Assembly: GCA_020629135.1 (NCBI GenBank)
Contig: JAHDDX010000009.1
Coordinates: 1 to 56,413, forward strand
Origin: Hellea sp.
Lineage (GTDB): Bacteria; Pseudomonadota; Alphaproteobacteria; Caulobacterales; Maricaulaceae
Direction of reading: 5' to 3'
DNA: 56,413 nucleotides
Positions within the stretch are counted from its first letter, which is position 1, and every line of letters begins with the position of its first letter. The notes under the pieces are model-generated. The model made no database searches and was not told where the DNA came from. It saw nothing but the letters and a program-made list of their open reading frames with translations. Shown here one piece after another: positions 8,220 through 17,694 of this stretch. A program made the position numbers and the translations under genes.

Positions 8220-8524
8220 GACAGGTCCTTACAAGCGAACGGACCGGTCCACAGCCATGCGTCAACGCTGGCGCAATTGTTTAAATCTGCGTGGAATTAA
8301 TTAAGCCGGACCCGTTCAGTGAATAGAAGGGTTCAAAATGTCTGTCGTGTTCAATCGCATGTGACCCTCCTTTTATTTTCGGGTTGGATTAATTTGAAGC
8401 CGCCACATAAGGCCGAGCGAATTAAATAGCAAGGCCTTTCTGCGACATTCTGTCAATTCATGAGGCGGCGTGTGATTTTTGCCACAGTTAAGACCGGAGA
8501 TTTAACCCGGCAGAAATATAAAAA
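8220..8524 (-). other. Leader/promoter region of the rtcB-prfH operon
   Basis: The 390-bp gap between the 247-aa gene and the TPR regulator holds only the two small ORFs. On the minus strand a perfect TTGACA lies at 8451-8456 (TGTCAA on plus), but the best -10 candidates downstream are at poor spacing, so the promoter is unsettled. I searched for a sigma-54 -24/-12 element, which controls E. coli rtcBA, and found none. No tRNA or other known RNA was seen. Confidence 0.35.
8316..8360 (-). CDS. Tiny ORF (14 aa), possible leader peptide
   Basis: ATG at 8358-8360 has a near-perfect Shine-Dalgarno (AAAAGGAGGG, then TCAC) and encodes MRLNTTDILNPSIH followed by TGA. It is about 100 nt upstream of the 30-aa ORF and 180 nt upstream of the 247-aa gene, on the same strand. 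The ribosome binding site is one of the best in the window, which is the main reason to take such a short frame seriously. It could be a regulatory leader of the ribosome-repair operon. No attenuator hairpin is obvious. Confidence 0.35.
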   Translation of the reverse strand: MRLNTTDILNPSIH

Positions 8525-10822
8525 TTATTCCGAATTGCTCAAATCCCGCTGAACCCATTTCCGAATTTGTTCTGCATTGGCATTTAACTTTGCCTTGACC
8601 GGCTTAAATCCGGGTTGACCAACCAGGTCTGAAAAAAGAGGTACATGCTCAATGCGTTCATAGGGATGCCCTTGTTCGGCCATGGCGTTAAGCCACTCAA
8701 TAGCCGTGCGGTCATCTCCAATCATCATATGATATGCTGCGCCCGCCCAAAGCTGGTCGCCCATCTGAAAATCAGAGGGTGATTTTCTGTCATAAATTTT
8801 CTTCAGTTTCGTCTGAACGTCTTGTGCCGCTGGGTCATTATTTTGTCCGAGTATATCTCCAAATATTGCAATCAATTCCAACTGCAAATGAGATGTGGGT
8901 GCATCGGCTCCGGTATAACCATATTGCTGGCCTACTCGTTTCACATGACCAACAGCGGCGTCGCTATTCCCGCATAAATAATAGGCCATGGCCGTATCAT
9001 TCATTTCTATCGCCTGTCCTTCCAACTGAGCGAACAATGTCTCGCATTGTCCGGAACGCGCCAGCACAAGATGTGTCGTCCATGGTCGGGCCGATGTTTC
9101 CAGCGCCAATTCAGACAGGCCGATATCTGAGTACAAATTGGCCGACATTTCTTGTGCCCAAAGGTTTTCATCATTTCTTGATATAATGTTCGAAAGAATG
9201 AGATGAGCCGCCTCATAATCTCCATTTGCAAGATGTAATCTTGCCAAAGCGGAGAGTCCTGGAATTGTATCTGGATTCCACTTTAGGTTTGTTTCAGTGG
9301 CGGCGAAAGCACCTTCCATGTCGCCAATAGAGGCTTGAATCAAAGCCAGGTTCGTCAGGATATCGGGATCGACCGGGTTAAGTTCGACCGCATTTTTGTA
9401 GGCAAGAGCGGCTTCTTCGAACTTTCCAATATTCCAGAGGGTCCCCGCCAGTCTTTCGCTCGCCAAAGCATGATTGGGATTGAGCTCGAGGGCCCGTTCA
9501 TACAGTTCAATCGCGTCGACATCGCGTTCTTCAACATAGGCGATTTCACCTTCAGCCACGAGAATATCGGCATTGGTCGGAGCGTGCGATTTCGCGAGCG
9601 CGAGGTCGCGCTTCATTTGTTGAACAAGGTCGGCAATTGATATGTTGGCTTCATACCGTGTAAGGTACCTCGCATTGATCAACTGCGTGTAAGCGGGTGT
9701 GTAGCCCGGATCGATCTGAACGGTTCGTTCAAATTTCTCGATCGCCTTGTCCAACGCCTGCGGGGAGGTATCGGCCATAAACTCCTTACCTTCAAGAAAG
9801 GCTTCATAGGCCTCGATGGAATTTACGCGAGGTGCAAAATCAATGTCACCTAAATCCAATTTTCCGGTCAAGTTCTTGGAAATTTGAAAGGCAATATCAT
9901 CCTGAATTAATAAAAAATTCTCCGCCGAGTAAATGCGGTCATAAGTGTTGTTCCAAATCATATTATCCGTGGCCACATCGACCAGCTGCGCTGAGATTCG
10001 AATTGTATTGCCAGAACGACGAACGCTGCCTTCCAACAGATAGTCAACATTCAAAGCCTCACCGATTTTACCTGCGGAGAAACCTGAATTCCTGAATGCA
10101 AATGATGACGTCTGTGACGGCACGCGAACATCCTCAAAATTTGCAAGCACATGCAGAATTTCTTCTGCCAATCCATCACCTATAAATTTGGAAGCCTGTT
10201 CTGGTGATAAATCTTCGAATGGGAGTACGCCGATACTTAATTTAACGGGTGTTGCAGGAGCGGTGGATTGAGATGGGTAATCAGGTGGTGTGCTGCGGTT
10301 TCCCGAAATCCAAAATAAAAATGAGCCAAATAGGGCCAGCGCAATTATGGCGATAGGCAGCAAGAGTTTTAGCGTTCGTCCACGCATTTGTTGTAACTCT
10401 TGAGTTTCATTCACTGGCGATGGCTGCGATCCTGTTATCAAAATATTCTGATCTTCTTGAAGCGGCTGTTCCGTTTTTCGCGATTGTGCGCCGATTATTT
10501 TGTCGGTTTGATCGATTTGAACGTCACCGACAAAACGAAACCCGCGTCCCTGAAATGTTTTGATCAGATTTTGGTTGTGGCCAGTGTCACCAATAGCCTG
10601 TCTTGCACCGCTAATGCGATTGCCCAATGAACCATCCGACACAAATTTTCTATTGCCCCATACGTGGGAAACCAATTCGTCTTTTGGAACTATTCGATCG
10701 TGATGGATCAGCAAATATTCCAATGTGAGGTAAACTTGCGGTTCAACACGAACGATTTCGCCGTTCCGCTGTAACTCGGAACGCGCGGTATCAAGCTCAA
10801 ACTCGCCAAATTTAATTTTCAC
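8525..10822 (-). CDS. CadC-like winged-helix membrane regulator with FlgO-like and TPR domains
   Basis: 765 residues. Residues 1-100 form an OmpR/CadC-type winged helix (GEFELDTARSELQRNGEIV to FQGRGFRFVGDV), residues about 150-174 a single transmembrane helix, about 195-320 a FlgO/TolB-N-like domain (IGVLPFEDLSPEQ, YLLEGSVRRSGNTIRI), and about 330-600 a run of TPR repeats. This is the ToxR-like one-component layout, with cytoplasmic DNA binding and a periplasmic sensor. The start is GTG, preceded by GGGAGACAGCC. It diverges from the TadG-like gene across 219 bp and may regulate it. The gene at 43262 is a paralogue without the DNA-binding domain. Ligand and targets are unknown. Confidence 0.85.
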   Translation of the reverse strand: MKIKFGEFELDTARSELQRNGEIVRVEPQVYLTLEYLLIHHDRIVPKDELVSHVWGNRKFVSDGSLGNRISGARQAIGDTGHNQNLIKTFQGRGFRFVGDVQIDQTDKIIGAQSRKTEQPLQEDQNILITGSQPSPVNETQELQQMRGRTLKLLLPIAIIALALFGSFLFWISGNRSTPPDYPSQSTAPATPVKLSIGVLPFEDLSPEQASKFIGDGLAEEILHVLANFEDVRVPSQTSSFAFRNSGFSAGKIGEALNVDYLLEGSVRRSGNTIRISAQLVDVATDNMIWNNTYDRIYSAENFLLIQDDIAFQISKNLTGKLDLGDIDFAPRVNSIEAYEAFLEGKEFMADTSPQALDKAIEKFERTVQIDPGYTPAYTQLINARYLTRYEANISIADLVQQMKRDLALAKSHAPTNADILVAEGEIAYVEERDVDAIELYERALELNPNHALASERLAGTLWNIGKFEEAALAYKNAVELNPVDPDILTNLALIQASIGDMEGAFAATETNLKWNPDTIPGLSALARLHLANGDYEAAHLILSNIISRNDENLWAQEMSANLYSDIGLSELALETSARPWTTHLVLARSGQCETLFAQLEGQAIEMNDTAMAYYLCGNSDAAVGHVKRVGQQYGYTGADAPTSHLQLELIAIFGDILGQNNDPAAQDVQTKLKKIYDRKSPSDFQMGDQLWAGAAYHMMIGDDRTAIEWLNAMAEQGHPYERIEHVPLFSDLVGQPGFKPVKAKLNANAEQIRKWVQRDLSNSE

Positions 10823-11041
10823 GGCTGTCTCCCACAGATCTTCCGCGCCCGCCCTTGATGTCAGATCACGAAAAGATCAGCGTTAATTAATTCAGTGCAA
10901 TTGAACAGCTTTCATAAAGATAAATTAAAAATCTGAAGAAGTCATTAGGGGTGCGAAACGGTTTCCTTTACTTCCTCTTGGCACGTTTGTCCGGCTTTCA
11001 AGCAGTTTCTCATTCAGATGTGGAAGAATTGAGGTTGGGAC

Positions 11042-12373
11042 GTGATAAAAGATTATTTGTTAAATCGCGCGGGTTCGCTGGCTCCGATTTTTGGATTGGG
11101 ATTGCCGTTGCTCTTGCTTGGCGTGGGCGTGGCGATTGACTTTGCACAATTGGAAAAAAGCGACCGCATCAGTCAGGATATAGCTGACTCTATGGTGCTG
11201 GCGGCGGCAGGCGAGTTAGCTGTTGGTGCTTCTAAATCAGAGGCTGAACAAGAAGCGATAAAAATGTTCGAGCAAAATTCGTCGAAATACTCGAACGTCG
11301 AATTTGATGCGCCATCGATAAATATTACGAAAGCGCGTGACCGCTACACATTGACCGCTGACGTAACCGGAAACTCAAAATCCGCTATCATGTCAGTATT
11401 TGGCAAAGGAAATCTGGGGTTCTACGCGAGCGCTGAGTCCGAAGTTGAATTTAAATCGGTCGAAATTGCACTGGTCGTCGATGTCTCCTGGTCAATGAAT
11501 CATGGAAAAATAGAGCCGATGAAAGATGCCCTCGAAGATTTCTTCGAGATCATCTATCCAAGTCCGAGTTTTCAATCGACAAGAAAGATCAGCCTGATCC
11601 CTTATGCCGATACCGTCCATTTTGGCAATCAATATCGTCGCTGGCTCAAGCCCGACGATCCGCCGACCCCGGTCACAATGACAAATCCGGATGGATCGAC
11701 CTATGTCGTGTATCGTTATCTTAAGCCGAGGAATAGCGAACTTTATGTGGGTTGCTTTCAACATGAGCCAAATTCACAAATTCAGTCAGGGACAGCAGGA
11801 CACGTCCGGCCGGGGAACTATCTCTCATATGTTCAATCCTATCAGGGTGGAACGCCGCGTTGTCCGAGTAGTCGCTCTCAGGTCCATTTATTTGAAGGAA
11901 ATGTTCACAAGCTTAAAAATGCGGCGCGACGATTAGAACTCGGCTTTGGGACGTCCACCGATATCGGAACGATGTGGGGATGGCGGGCTTTATCGCCGTC
12001 CTGGGCGGGTACTTTTAGCCGTGGCAGTTACCCGAAACCCTTTACTGAGCAAAATATTAAACACCTAATCATTTTAACCGACGGAAAGACGTCGCGGTCA
12101 GATCCGGTGGGTGATGCAAAGAACGTGACATCGGTAAACCGAGAACCGGCGACTTCAAATTTTACGCAACTCTGCGACAATATTAAACGTCAGAATGAGA
12201 TCAGTGTCACTACGATCGCCTATGGATTTTCGGATAAGGAAGCCGAAATGCGTCCCTTACTTGAAAATTGTGTCGCCAAAGATGGTCAATTTTACGAGGC
12301 CTCGACTCGGAATGTCGCGAACATATTGGCCTCCATCGCCAAAAGCGTGACTGAAATCAGATTAATCAATTAA
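11042..12373 (+). CDS. TadG-like pilus-assembly/von Willebrand factor A protein
   Basis: 443 residues from a GTG start. An N-terminal TadE/TadG-type segment (hydrophobic about 11-33, then a small-residue helix DSMVLAAAGELAVG) leads into a von Willebrand A domain from about residue 140. The MIDAS motif DVSWS starts at Asp147, and the later LIILTDGKTS supplies a strand-plus-Asp typical of the fold. Such proteins are exported and anchored in the inner membrane, and in Tad loci they help to assemble Flp pili, but no other tad gene is present here. It is probably an orphan. It diverges from the CadC-like regulator, suggesting a regulatory link. Confidence 0.82.
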   Translation: MIKDYLLNRAGSLAPIFGLGLPLLLLGVGVAIDFAQLEKSDRISQDIADSMVLAAAGELAVGASKSEAEQEAIKMFEQNSSKYSNVEFDAPSINITKARDRYTLTADVTGNSKSAIMSVFGKGNLGFYASAESEVEFKSVEIALVVDVSWSMNHGKIEPMKDALEDFFEIIYPSPSFQSTRKISLIPYADTVHFGNQYRRWLKPDDPPTPVTMTNPDGSTYVVYRYLKPRNSELYVGCFQHEPNSQIQSGTAGHVRPGNYLSYVQSYQGGTPRCPSSRSQVHLFEGNVHKLKNAARRLELGFGTSTDIGTMWGWRALSPSWAGTFSRGSYPKPFTEQNIKHLIILTDGKTSRSDPVGDAKNVTSVNREPATSNFTQLCDNIKRQNEISVTTIAYGFSDKEAEMRPLLENCVAKDGQFYEASTRNVANILASIAKSVTEIRLIN

Positions 12374-12411
12374 TCGGTCACCGAATTCCCGGTCATCAGC
12401 CTCGTATAAAA

Positions 12412-13842
12412 TCACTTCCGGTAATCGAGCGGAGGTTCGCGGTCGCCGAGCAAGGATTTATATTTATAATTTTTACCGCGAGCTTTGTGAAACTCTTCGG
12501 TTGCTGCGGCGCGCAGCTCTTCATTAGTGAACAGCTCAATTCCGGCTAAGGTCAAGGTCTTGGCCGCATTATGGGCCCCCTTATATCCGATCGACATGCC
12601 ACTGGCGGCGGTTGACTGCCAGCTATGGGCGGATGTGCCTGGAACCCAGGTTGCGGTCGAGAGACCGACAGTTGGTGTGGCGTAAGACACGTCACCCACA
12701 TCGGTGGAGCCATAACCGAGCGAGGTTGAATATGGCTGAATTTCCGTTGCGCTATCGAGGGATAAAGACGGCTTGTCCAAAGTGCTATAGAGCTTTTTAG
12801 CGAATTTCATTTCATCCGCCGTATATTTCACACCGCCTACAATGCGGAGTTTTTCATCCATCATTTTCGCAAGATTTTCATTGACCAGAAGCGGATTATT
12901 GCCGTGGATAACTTCCCATTCGACTTTGGTACCCGTGCCCATGGCCGCGCCGCGGGCCGCGTCTTCGACCCGTGTCCAAATTTCATCTACGCCGTCAGCC
13001 TGCGGGTGACGGACATAATAAAAGACTTCTGCGAAATCCGGCACCACGTTGGGCGCTATTCCGCCTTTTGTGATCACATAGTGGATGCGCGAGTCTTGTG
13101 GCACATGTTCACGCATCAGATTAATCATGTGATTAAAAGCTTCGACACCATCCAGCGCAGAGCGCGCTTTATCCGGCGCCCCGGCTGCGTGAGCGGATCG
13201 TCCATAAAACCGAAACTTGGCAGACCGATTGGCCAGCGTTGTTCGTGCGGCGGCTGAATTACGATCCCGTGCATGCCAGTGCATGGAGAAATCCACATCT
13301 TCGAACAGACCCGCCCGGACCATATAAACCTTGCCACTCCCCCCTTCTTCGGCGGGTGTGCCGTAAAGTCGAACCCGACCCGGTGTTCCCGTGGCTTGAA
13401 GCCAGTCTTTAAGCGCTAGGGCCGCACCGGTTGATCCGGCTGCAAATAGATTGTGGCCACAGGCCTGGGATGAATTCTTGCCTTCGATCTCAGAACGTTC
13501 GGGGGAGGCGTCTTGATTGATGCCGGGCAGGGCGTCAAATTCCGCCAGAATAGCGATCACCGGACCGCCCTTGCCATATTCGGCCACAAAAGCTGTGGGA
13601 ATATCGGCCACACCGGACTTAATTGTGAAGCCTTCGGCAGAAAGTGTGTCTTTTAATAGCTGGCTGGACTTTTCTTCCTGGTAGCCGACTTCAGACCAGT
13701 CCCAGATTTTTTGGGCAATTTCGGTGGTCTGCTCATAGCGGTTGTCGATCCCGGCTAAAACTGTATCGGTTGTAACCTGTGCAAAAGATAAGGTCGGAAT
13801 TGCGCTTAAGCAAAACACAGCTGACAAAAGTAGATTTTTCAT
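12412..13842 (-). CDS. Exported M20 amidohydrolase (AbgB-like)
   Basis: 476 residues with a Sec signal peptide (cleavage after SFAQ, about residue 22). The M20 metallopeptidase/amidohydrolase fold is seen from ILAEFDALPG, SQACGHNLFAAG (metal ligand His), GTPAEEGGSGK (catalytic/metal Glu pair) and SMHWHARDRN. It matches the aminobenzoyl-glutamate utilisation protein B branch. This group hydrolyses amide bonds of acylated amino acids or folate fragments using one or two zinc ions. A periplasmic location is unusual for classical AbgB but common in marine alphaproteobacteria. An amino-acid permease is divergently encoded next door, fitting uptake of the released amino acids. Confidence 0.87.
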   Translation of the reverse strand: MKNLLLSAVFCLSAIPTLSFAQVTTDTVLAGIDNRYEQTTEIAQKIWDWSEVGYQEEKSSQLLKDTLSAEGFTIKSGVADIPTAFVAEYGKGGPVIAILAEFDALPGINQDASPERSEIEGKNSSQACGHNLFAAGSTGAALALKDWLQATGTPGRVRLYGTPAEEGGSGKVYMVRAGLFEDVDFSMHWHARDRNSAAARTTLANRSAKFRFYGRSAHAAGAPDKARSALDGVEAFNHMINLMREHVPQDSRIHYVITKGGIAPNVVPDFAEVFYYVRHPQADGVDEIWTRVEDAARGAAMGTGTKVEWEVIHGNNPLLVNENLAKMMDEKLRIVGGVKYTADEMKFAKKLYSTLDKPSLSLDSATEIQPYSTSLGYGSTDVGDVSYATPTVGLSTATWVPGTSAHSWQSTAASGMSIGYKGAHNAAKTLTLAGIELFTNEELRAAATEEFHKARGKNYKYKSLLGDREPPLDYRK

Positions 13843-14015
13843 GCGATGGGCTCCCTGATTTTGCCTGTCATAGTCGCGGAGTGTGTCTCGAAATCAAGTA
13901 AAATTTCTGACAAGACTAATATAAAGGCAAAGCCGTCGGCCTATCTATCACTTTACAGTTACCACCCGGACAGTCATACATTTCATGTAAATATAAAAAC
14001 AGGGGAAATTGTTCA

Positions 14016-15320
14016 TTGAATACTGACGGCGAAGGGCAGGTGGAGAAGCCAAAATTAGGATTTTGGAAATGCTGGGCCCTGTCCGTCGGAATAATGATCG
14101 GCTCGGGCGTTTTTCTTTTACCGGCCGTTTTAGCGCCCTTCGGCTCGATTAGTTTTCTGGGGTGGCTTGTGACGAGTTTTGGAGCCATTGCGATTGCTTT
14201 GATCCTGGGTCGTTTGGCGTCCCGAACCCGTCGCAGCGGCGGGTTTTACGTTTACTCACAAGAGGCATTCGGAGATCTTAGCGGTTTTATGATGGCGTGG
14301 GGCTATTGGGTTGCAATCATTTTTGCCATTACCGCGATCAGTACGGCTTTTGCTGGATATTTAGGAAGCGTGATTCCAGCCCTTGGCGGGTCTAACCTGG
14401 TCAAAAGCGGGGTCGCAGCAGCTTTGATCTGGACTTTGACGGCCATTAATATTCGAAGTGTGAATTCGGGCGCCTGGTTCCAACTGGTGACAACTATTCT
14501 TAAGCTGCTCCCGCTTATTGTAATTATTGGTCTTGGCTTTGTGGCGGGAACGCCGGACAATATTCCGCCTTACAATCCGCAGGACCTGTCATTATTTGGA
14601 GCACTGTCTGCGACGGCGCTTTTAACAATGTGGGCCTTTATTGGTCTCGAAGCGGGGGTGGTTGCCGCGGGCGAGGTCAAAAACCCTGAAAAAACCATAC
14701 CGCGCGCAATAGTTTTTGGAACACTGACCGTTACTCTGGTTTACATCCTGGCTACGGCTGCTGTTATGATGTTAGTGCCGGTCGAAGTCTTGGCGAAATC
14801 TGAAGCGCCCTTTGTTGACGCGGCGCGAAAGCTCGGGAGCTGGGGGCCCGGCCTGATCGCGTTTGGGGCGCTTGTATCCACGGCCGGGTCGGCCAATGGC
14901 AATGTATTGCTTGGCGGGCAAATGCCAATGGCCGTCGCGATTGATGGCATGGCGCCGAAATTTCTGGCCCGGCGCAACAAGGGACAAGCGCCTGTGTCAG
15001 CGTTGATTATTTCTTCTATATTAGCGACGCTTTTGCTTGGATTTAATCTTAACGACAGTTTGATCGGGGCTTTCACCTTTTTGGTTTCTATGTCGACCTT
15101 GTGTACCTTATTGCCCTATGCGTTTTCCGCCCTTGCCGAAATGAAACATTCGGGTCGGCGGTCTCCGCTCTGGACCAGCCTTGCCATATTAGCCCTGGCC
15201 TATACATGCATGGCTATGCTGGGGTCTGGGGTGAAAGTTCTACTTTGGGGAATTGTGTTACTCTGCGCTGGGTTACCGGTTTACTGGTATAGCCAAAGAC
15301 AAAATCAAAAGGTCGCCTGA
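14016..15320 (+). CDS. APC-family amino-acid permease
   Basis: 434 residues with about 12 transmembrane helices. The first helix carries the APC substrate-backbone motif GIMIGSGVFLLP, and helix 6 has WAFIGLEAGVVAAGEVKNPEKTIPRA, typical of amino acid/polyamine/organocation transporters (YjeH/AdiC/YhdG-like). The start is TTG at 14016 with AGGGGAAA eight bases upstream; no ATG lies closer to the first helix. It is divergent from the exported M20 amidohydrolase, so it may take up amino acids released by that enzyme (inference). Confidence 0.85.
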   Translation: MNTDGEGQVEKPKLGFWKCWALSVGIMIGSGVFLLPAVLAPFGSISFLGWLVTSFGAIAIALILGRLASRTRRSGGFYVYSQEAFGDLSGFMMAWGYWVAIIFAITAISTAFAGYLGSVIPALGGSNLVKSGVAAALIWTLTAINIRSVNSGAWFQLVTTILKLLPLIVIIGLGFVAGTPDNIPPYNPQDLSLFGALSATALLTMWAFIGLEAGVVAAGEVKNPEKTIPRAIVFGTLTVTLVYILATAAVMMLVPVEVLAKSEAPFVDAARKLGSWGPGLIAFGALVSTAGSANGNVLLGGQMPMAVAIDGMAPKFLARRNKGQAPVSALIISSILATLLLGFNLNDSLIGAFTFLVSMSTLCTLLPYAFSALAEMKHSGRRSPLWTSLAILALAYTCMAMLGSGVKVLLWGIVLLCAGLPVYWYSQRQNQKVA

Positions 15321-15370
15321 TCGCGGTATTCGCTATTGCAATTTTCACGCACGCTCACTAACTCGCGCCC

Positions 15371-16210
15371 ATGAGTGATTTTCAAACCTTGTCGGGCCTT
15401 GGCGAAATATCTGACGATTATGATGCCCTGCTATGCGATATCTGGGGCGTGATCCATAATGGTCGTGTGCCTTATCAAGACGCCTGCGAAGCATTGGAAC
15501 GATTTCGATCCGAACGTGGTCCGGTGATACTGATTTCCAATTCGCCCCGCCCATCCGCAGCCATCCCGGCACAATTTGCCCATATAGGTGTGCCAGGCGA
15601 GCCCTATGACGCGATTGTCACCTCCGGGGATGCGACAATTAGTGAATTGGCGCGACGGGCACCAGGACCGGCATTCAAATTAGGGCCTGACCGAGATGAT
15701 GTCATTTATGAAGGCATGGAAATGCATTTTAGTGCGCTGGACGAGGCGGCTTTTATTTCATGTACCGGATTATTTGATGATGATGTTGAAACGCCCGATG
15801 ACTACCGAGCGTTACTAACCGAGGCGGCCGATATGGGATTATCCATGGTCTGCGCTAATCCAGATGTGCAAGTCAAACGCGACGGTAAGTTGATATATTG
15901 CGGTGGGGCTTTGGCTCAGCTTTATGACCAGATTGGCGGCAAAGTGATTTATGCTGGCAAGCCACATTCTCCAATCTACGAATTGTCCCGGGCCTGGGTC
16001 GAAGAAATCGCCGGGTATGACATCCCCAAAGACCGCATACTGGCGATTGGTGATAATATTTTCACGGATCTATTAGGGGCTCAGCAGGAAGATTATGATT
16101 GCCTGTTTATTCAAGATGGCTTGCACGAAACCAATGCCGCTCGCTTAAAAACTCTGCTGACCGAGCACGGCATTTCTGCACGGTATATGGCAGATAGCCT
16201 AAGGTGGTAA
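15371..16210 (+). CDS. HAD superfamily class IIA hydrolase (TIGR01459 type)
   Basis: 279 residues. HAD motif I appears as LLCDIWGVIHNG (the nucleophile Asp is followed by Ile-Trp-Gly, as in this alphaproteobacterial subfamily), motif II as LISNSPRP, motif III around KPHSPIYELS and motif IV as IGDNIFTDLLGA. The C2-type cap lies between motifs II and III. Family members are phosphatases of sugar phosphates or related metabolites; the substrate is not defined. It lies 68 bp before the MaoC gene on the same strand. Genes of this subfamily often lie close to ribF in alphaproteobacteria, as here. Confidence 0.88.
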   Translation: MSDFQTLSGLGEISDDYDALLCDIWGVIHNGRVPYQDACEALERFRSERGPVILISNSPRPSAAIPAQFAHIGVPGEPYDAIVTSGDATISELARRAPGPAFKLGPDRDDVIYEGMEMHFSALDEAAFISCTGLFDDDVETPDDYRALLTEAADMGLSMVCANPDVQVKRDGKLIYCGGALAQLYDQIGGKVIYAGKPHSPIYELSRAWVEEIAGYDIPKDRILAIGDNIFTDLLGAQQEDYDCLFIQDGLHETNAARLKTLLTEHGISARYMADSLRW

Positions 16211-16278
16211 ATCAAGGGTGGAAATCCTGTGCCTAAGCCCCTAAATAGGCGCCTGAGAAAACATATTGAGAGAGTTTT

Positions 16279-16719
16279 ATGAGCTCAAATCAGAAATATT
16301 TCCTCGAAGATCTCGAAGTCGGCATGTTTGCTGAAAGCACAATGGAGATTACCGGGGAAAAAATCGATGCCTTTGCCGATATTATTGGTGATCATAATCC
16401 TATCCATGTGGATGAGGAATTTGCCAAAACCACTATGTTTGGTCAGCGTATAGCTCATGGGGCTTTGTCGGCGTCATTGATTTCCGCCATTCTGGGTAAT
16501 GATCTGCCAGGACCAGGTGCGGTCTTTGTAGAGCTTAACTTGCGGTTCCGCCGTCCGGCTTTTATCGGCGACACGGTTATTGGGCGGGCCGAGGTGGCCG
16601 AGATCAATGAGAAAACAGGTCGCGTTAAAATGAAATGCTATTGTCTGGTCAATGGCAAACAGATTTGTCGTGGTGATGCGGGTGTGGTTGTCTCTAAGCG
16701 CCCCAAGGCTGATGACTAA
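16279..16719 (+). CDS. MaoC-like (R)-specific enoyl-CoA hydratase
   Basis: 146 residues, a single hot-dog fold. The catalytic hydratase-2 motif is visible as FADIIGDHNPIHVDEEFAKTT: the Asp and His of DHNPIH activate water. The later RFRRPAFIGDTV is also typical. The enzyme should add water to trans-2-enoyl-CoA giving (R)-3-hydroxyacyl-CoA, linking beta-oxidation to polyhydroxyalkanoate or lipid synthesis. GAGAGAG precedes the ATG. Its stop is 3 bp before the ribF start, so the two are co-transcribed. Confidence 0.88.
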   Translation: MSSNQKYFLEDLEVGMFAESTMEITGEKIDAFADIIGDHNPIHVDEEFAKTTMFGQRIAHGALSASLISAILGNDLPGPGAVFVELNLRFRRPAFIGDTVIGRAEVAEINEKTGRVKMKCYCLVNGKQICRGDAGVVVSKRPKADD

Positions 16720-16722
16720 TCC

Positions 16723-17670
16723 TTGAAGACTTTTCGTCATTATACTGGAATTAGTACGGCCGATCAGGGGGCTGTTATCGCTTTGGGTAATTTTGATGGC
16801 CTGCATCGCGGCCATCAGGCCGTTATCTCCAAAGCGGTCGAAATTGCCAAGGACACAAACAAGCCTGCTGGACTGGCAATGTTTTCTCCCCACCCAACGC
16901 GCTACTTCAAACCAGAAGCCGCACCATTTTTGTTAATGAGTGCAAAGGTTCGCGGGGATGTTTTGCCCGATCTTGGCATATCTTATTGCTATGAAATCCC
17001 GTTTGATGATGCTTTGCGGGGTATGGATGACACAGAATTTGTCGAAAATGTTTTGTATCAGGGGCTGAGTGTTTCCCACGTCATCGTCGGCGAAGATTTT
17101 GGCTTTGGTAAAAATCGATGCGGAGATATCCATTCCTTGCGTCGATTATGCGATGCGCGGGATATTGGCGTCACGGCGGTTTCGCCCGTTGGACTGCATA
17201 AGCTTTATGGAAAATACGGCTCGACTGAAATTCGAGATGCTATTCGCAACGGGAATGTTTTTCATGCCGCGCATATGTTAGCTCGTCCCTGGATTGTTGA
17301 CGGCGTTGTGTCAAAGGGCGCGCAACGGGGCCGCACCATCGGATTTCCTACGGCTAATGTATCCTTTGGCGAATTTGTTCGTCCAAAGCCGGGTGTATAT
17401 TGTGTTGAAGTTCGGTTGCCAGGAACGAATAAATGGTTACCTGGAGTTGCCAATACCGGTACCCGCCCAACCGTAGGCGGCGAAGACGCACGGTTGGAGG
17501 TCCATATTTTCGATTTCGATCGCGACTTATATGGTCAATCCATTGATGTTCGCTTTCGATCATTTATTCGCGAAGAGCAGAAATTTGATAGTTTTGAGCT
17601 GTTAAAAGCGCAAATTGAAAACGATGCTAAAGGGGCCCGGGCTATATTCGGATTGTCTGACCGCGCTTGA
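16723..17670 (+). CDS. ribF: Bifunctional riboflavin kinase/FAD synthetase
   Basis: 315 residues, full length for RibF. The N-terminal adenylyltransferase domain has ALGNFDGLHRGHQAVI (HxGH nucleotidyl-transferase motif) and STEIRDAIRNG. The C-terminal flavokinase domain has GRTIGFPTANVSF and PGVYCVEVRL. The protein converts riboflavin to FMN and FMN to FAD, using ATP, in the cytoplasm. The start is TTG at 16723, three bases after the MaoC stop; no upstream ATG is possible without overlapping that gene. No FMN riboswitch is visible. Confidence 0.95.
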   Translation: MKTFRHYTGISTADQGAVIALGNFDGLHRGHQAVISKAVEIAKDTNKPAGLAMFSPHPTRYFKPEAAPFLLMSAKVRGDVLPDLGISYCYEIPFDDALRGMDDTEFVENVLYQGLSVSHVIVGEDFGFGKNRCGDIHSLRRLCDARDIGVTAVSPVGLHKLYGKYGSTEIRDAIRNGNVFHAAHMLARPWIVDGVVSKGAQRGRTIGFPTANVSFGEFVRPKPGVYCVEVRLPGTNKWLPGVANTGTRPTVGGEDARLEVHIFDFDRDLYGQSIDVRFRSFIREEQKFDSFELLKAQIENDAKGARAIFGLSDRA

Positions 17671-17694
17671 GAAATCTGATCGCGACTAACCGCT

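Noticed and set aside
8313..8360. tRNA-like T-arm (GGTTCAAA) upstream of the RtcB operon
   Set aside because: No acceptor or anticodon stem could be built around it; the sequence is better explained as part of the 14-codon ORF.
8451..8524. Sigma-54 promoter for the rtcB-prfH operon
   Set aside because: The nearest TGGC and TTGC elements do not have the GG-N10-GC spacing, so no RpoN control is claimed here.
13916..14188. 90-codon ORF on the minus strand between the M20 and permease genes
   Set aside because: It mostly overlaps the permease gene's start region antisense, has no ribosome binding site and no recognisable protein pattern.
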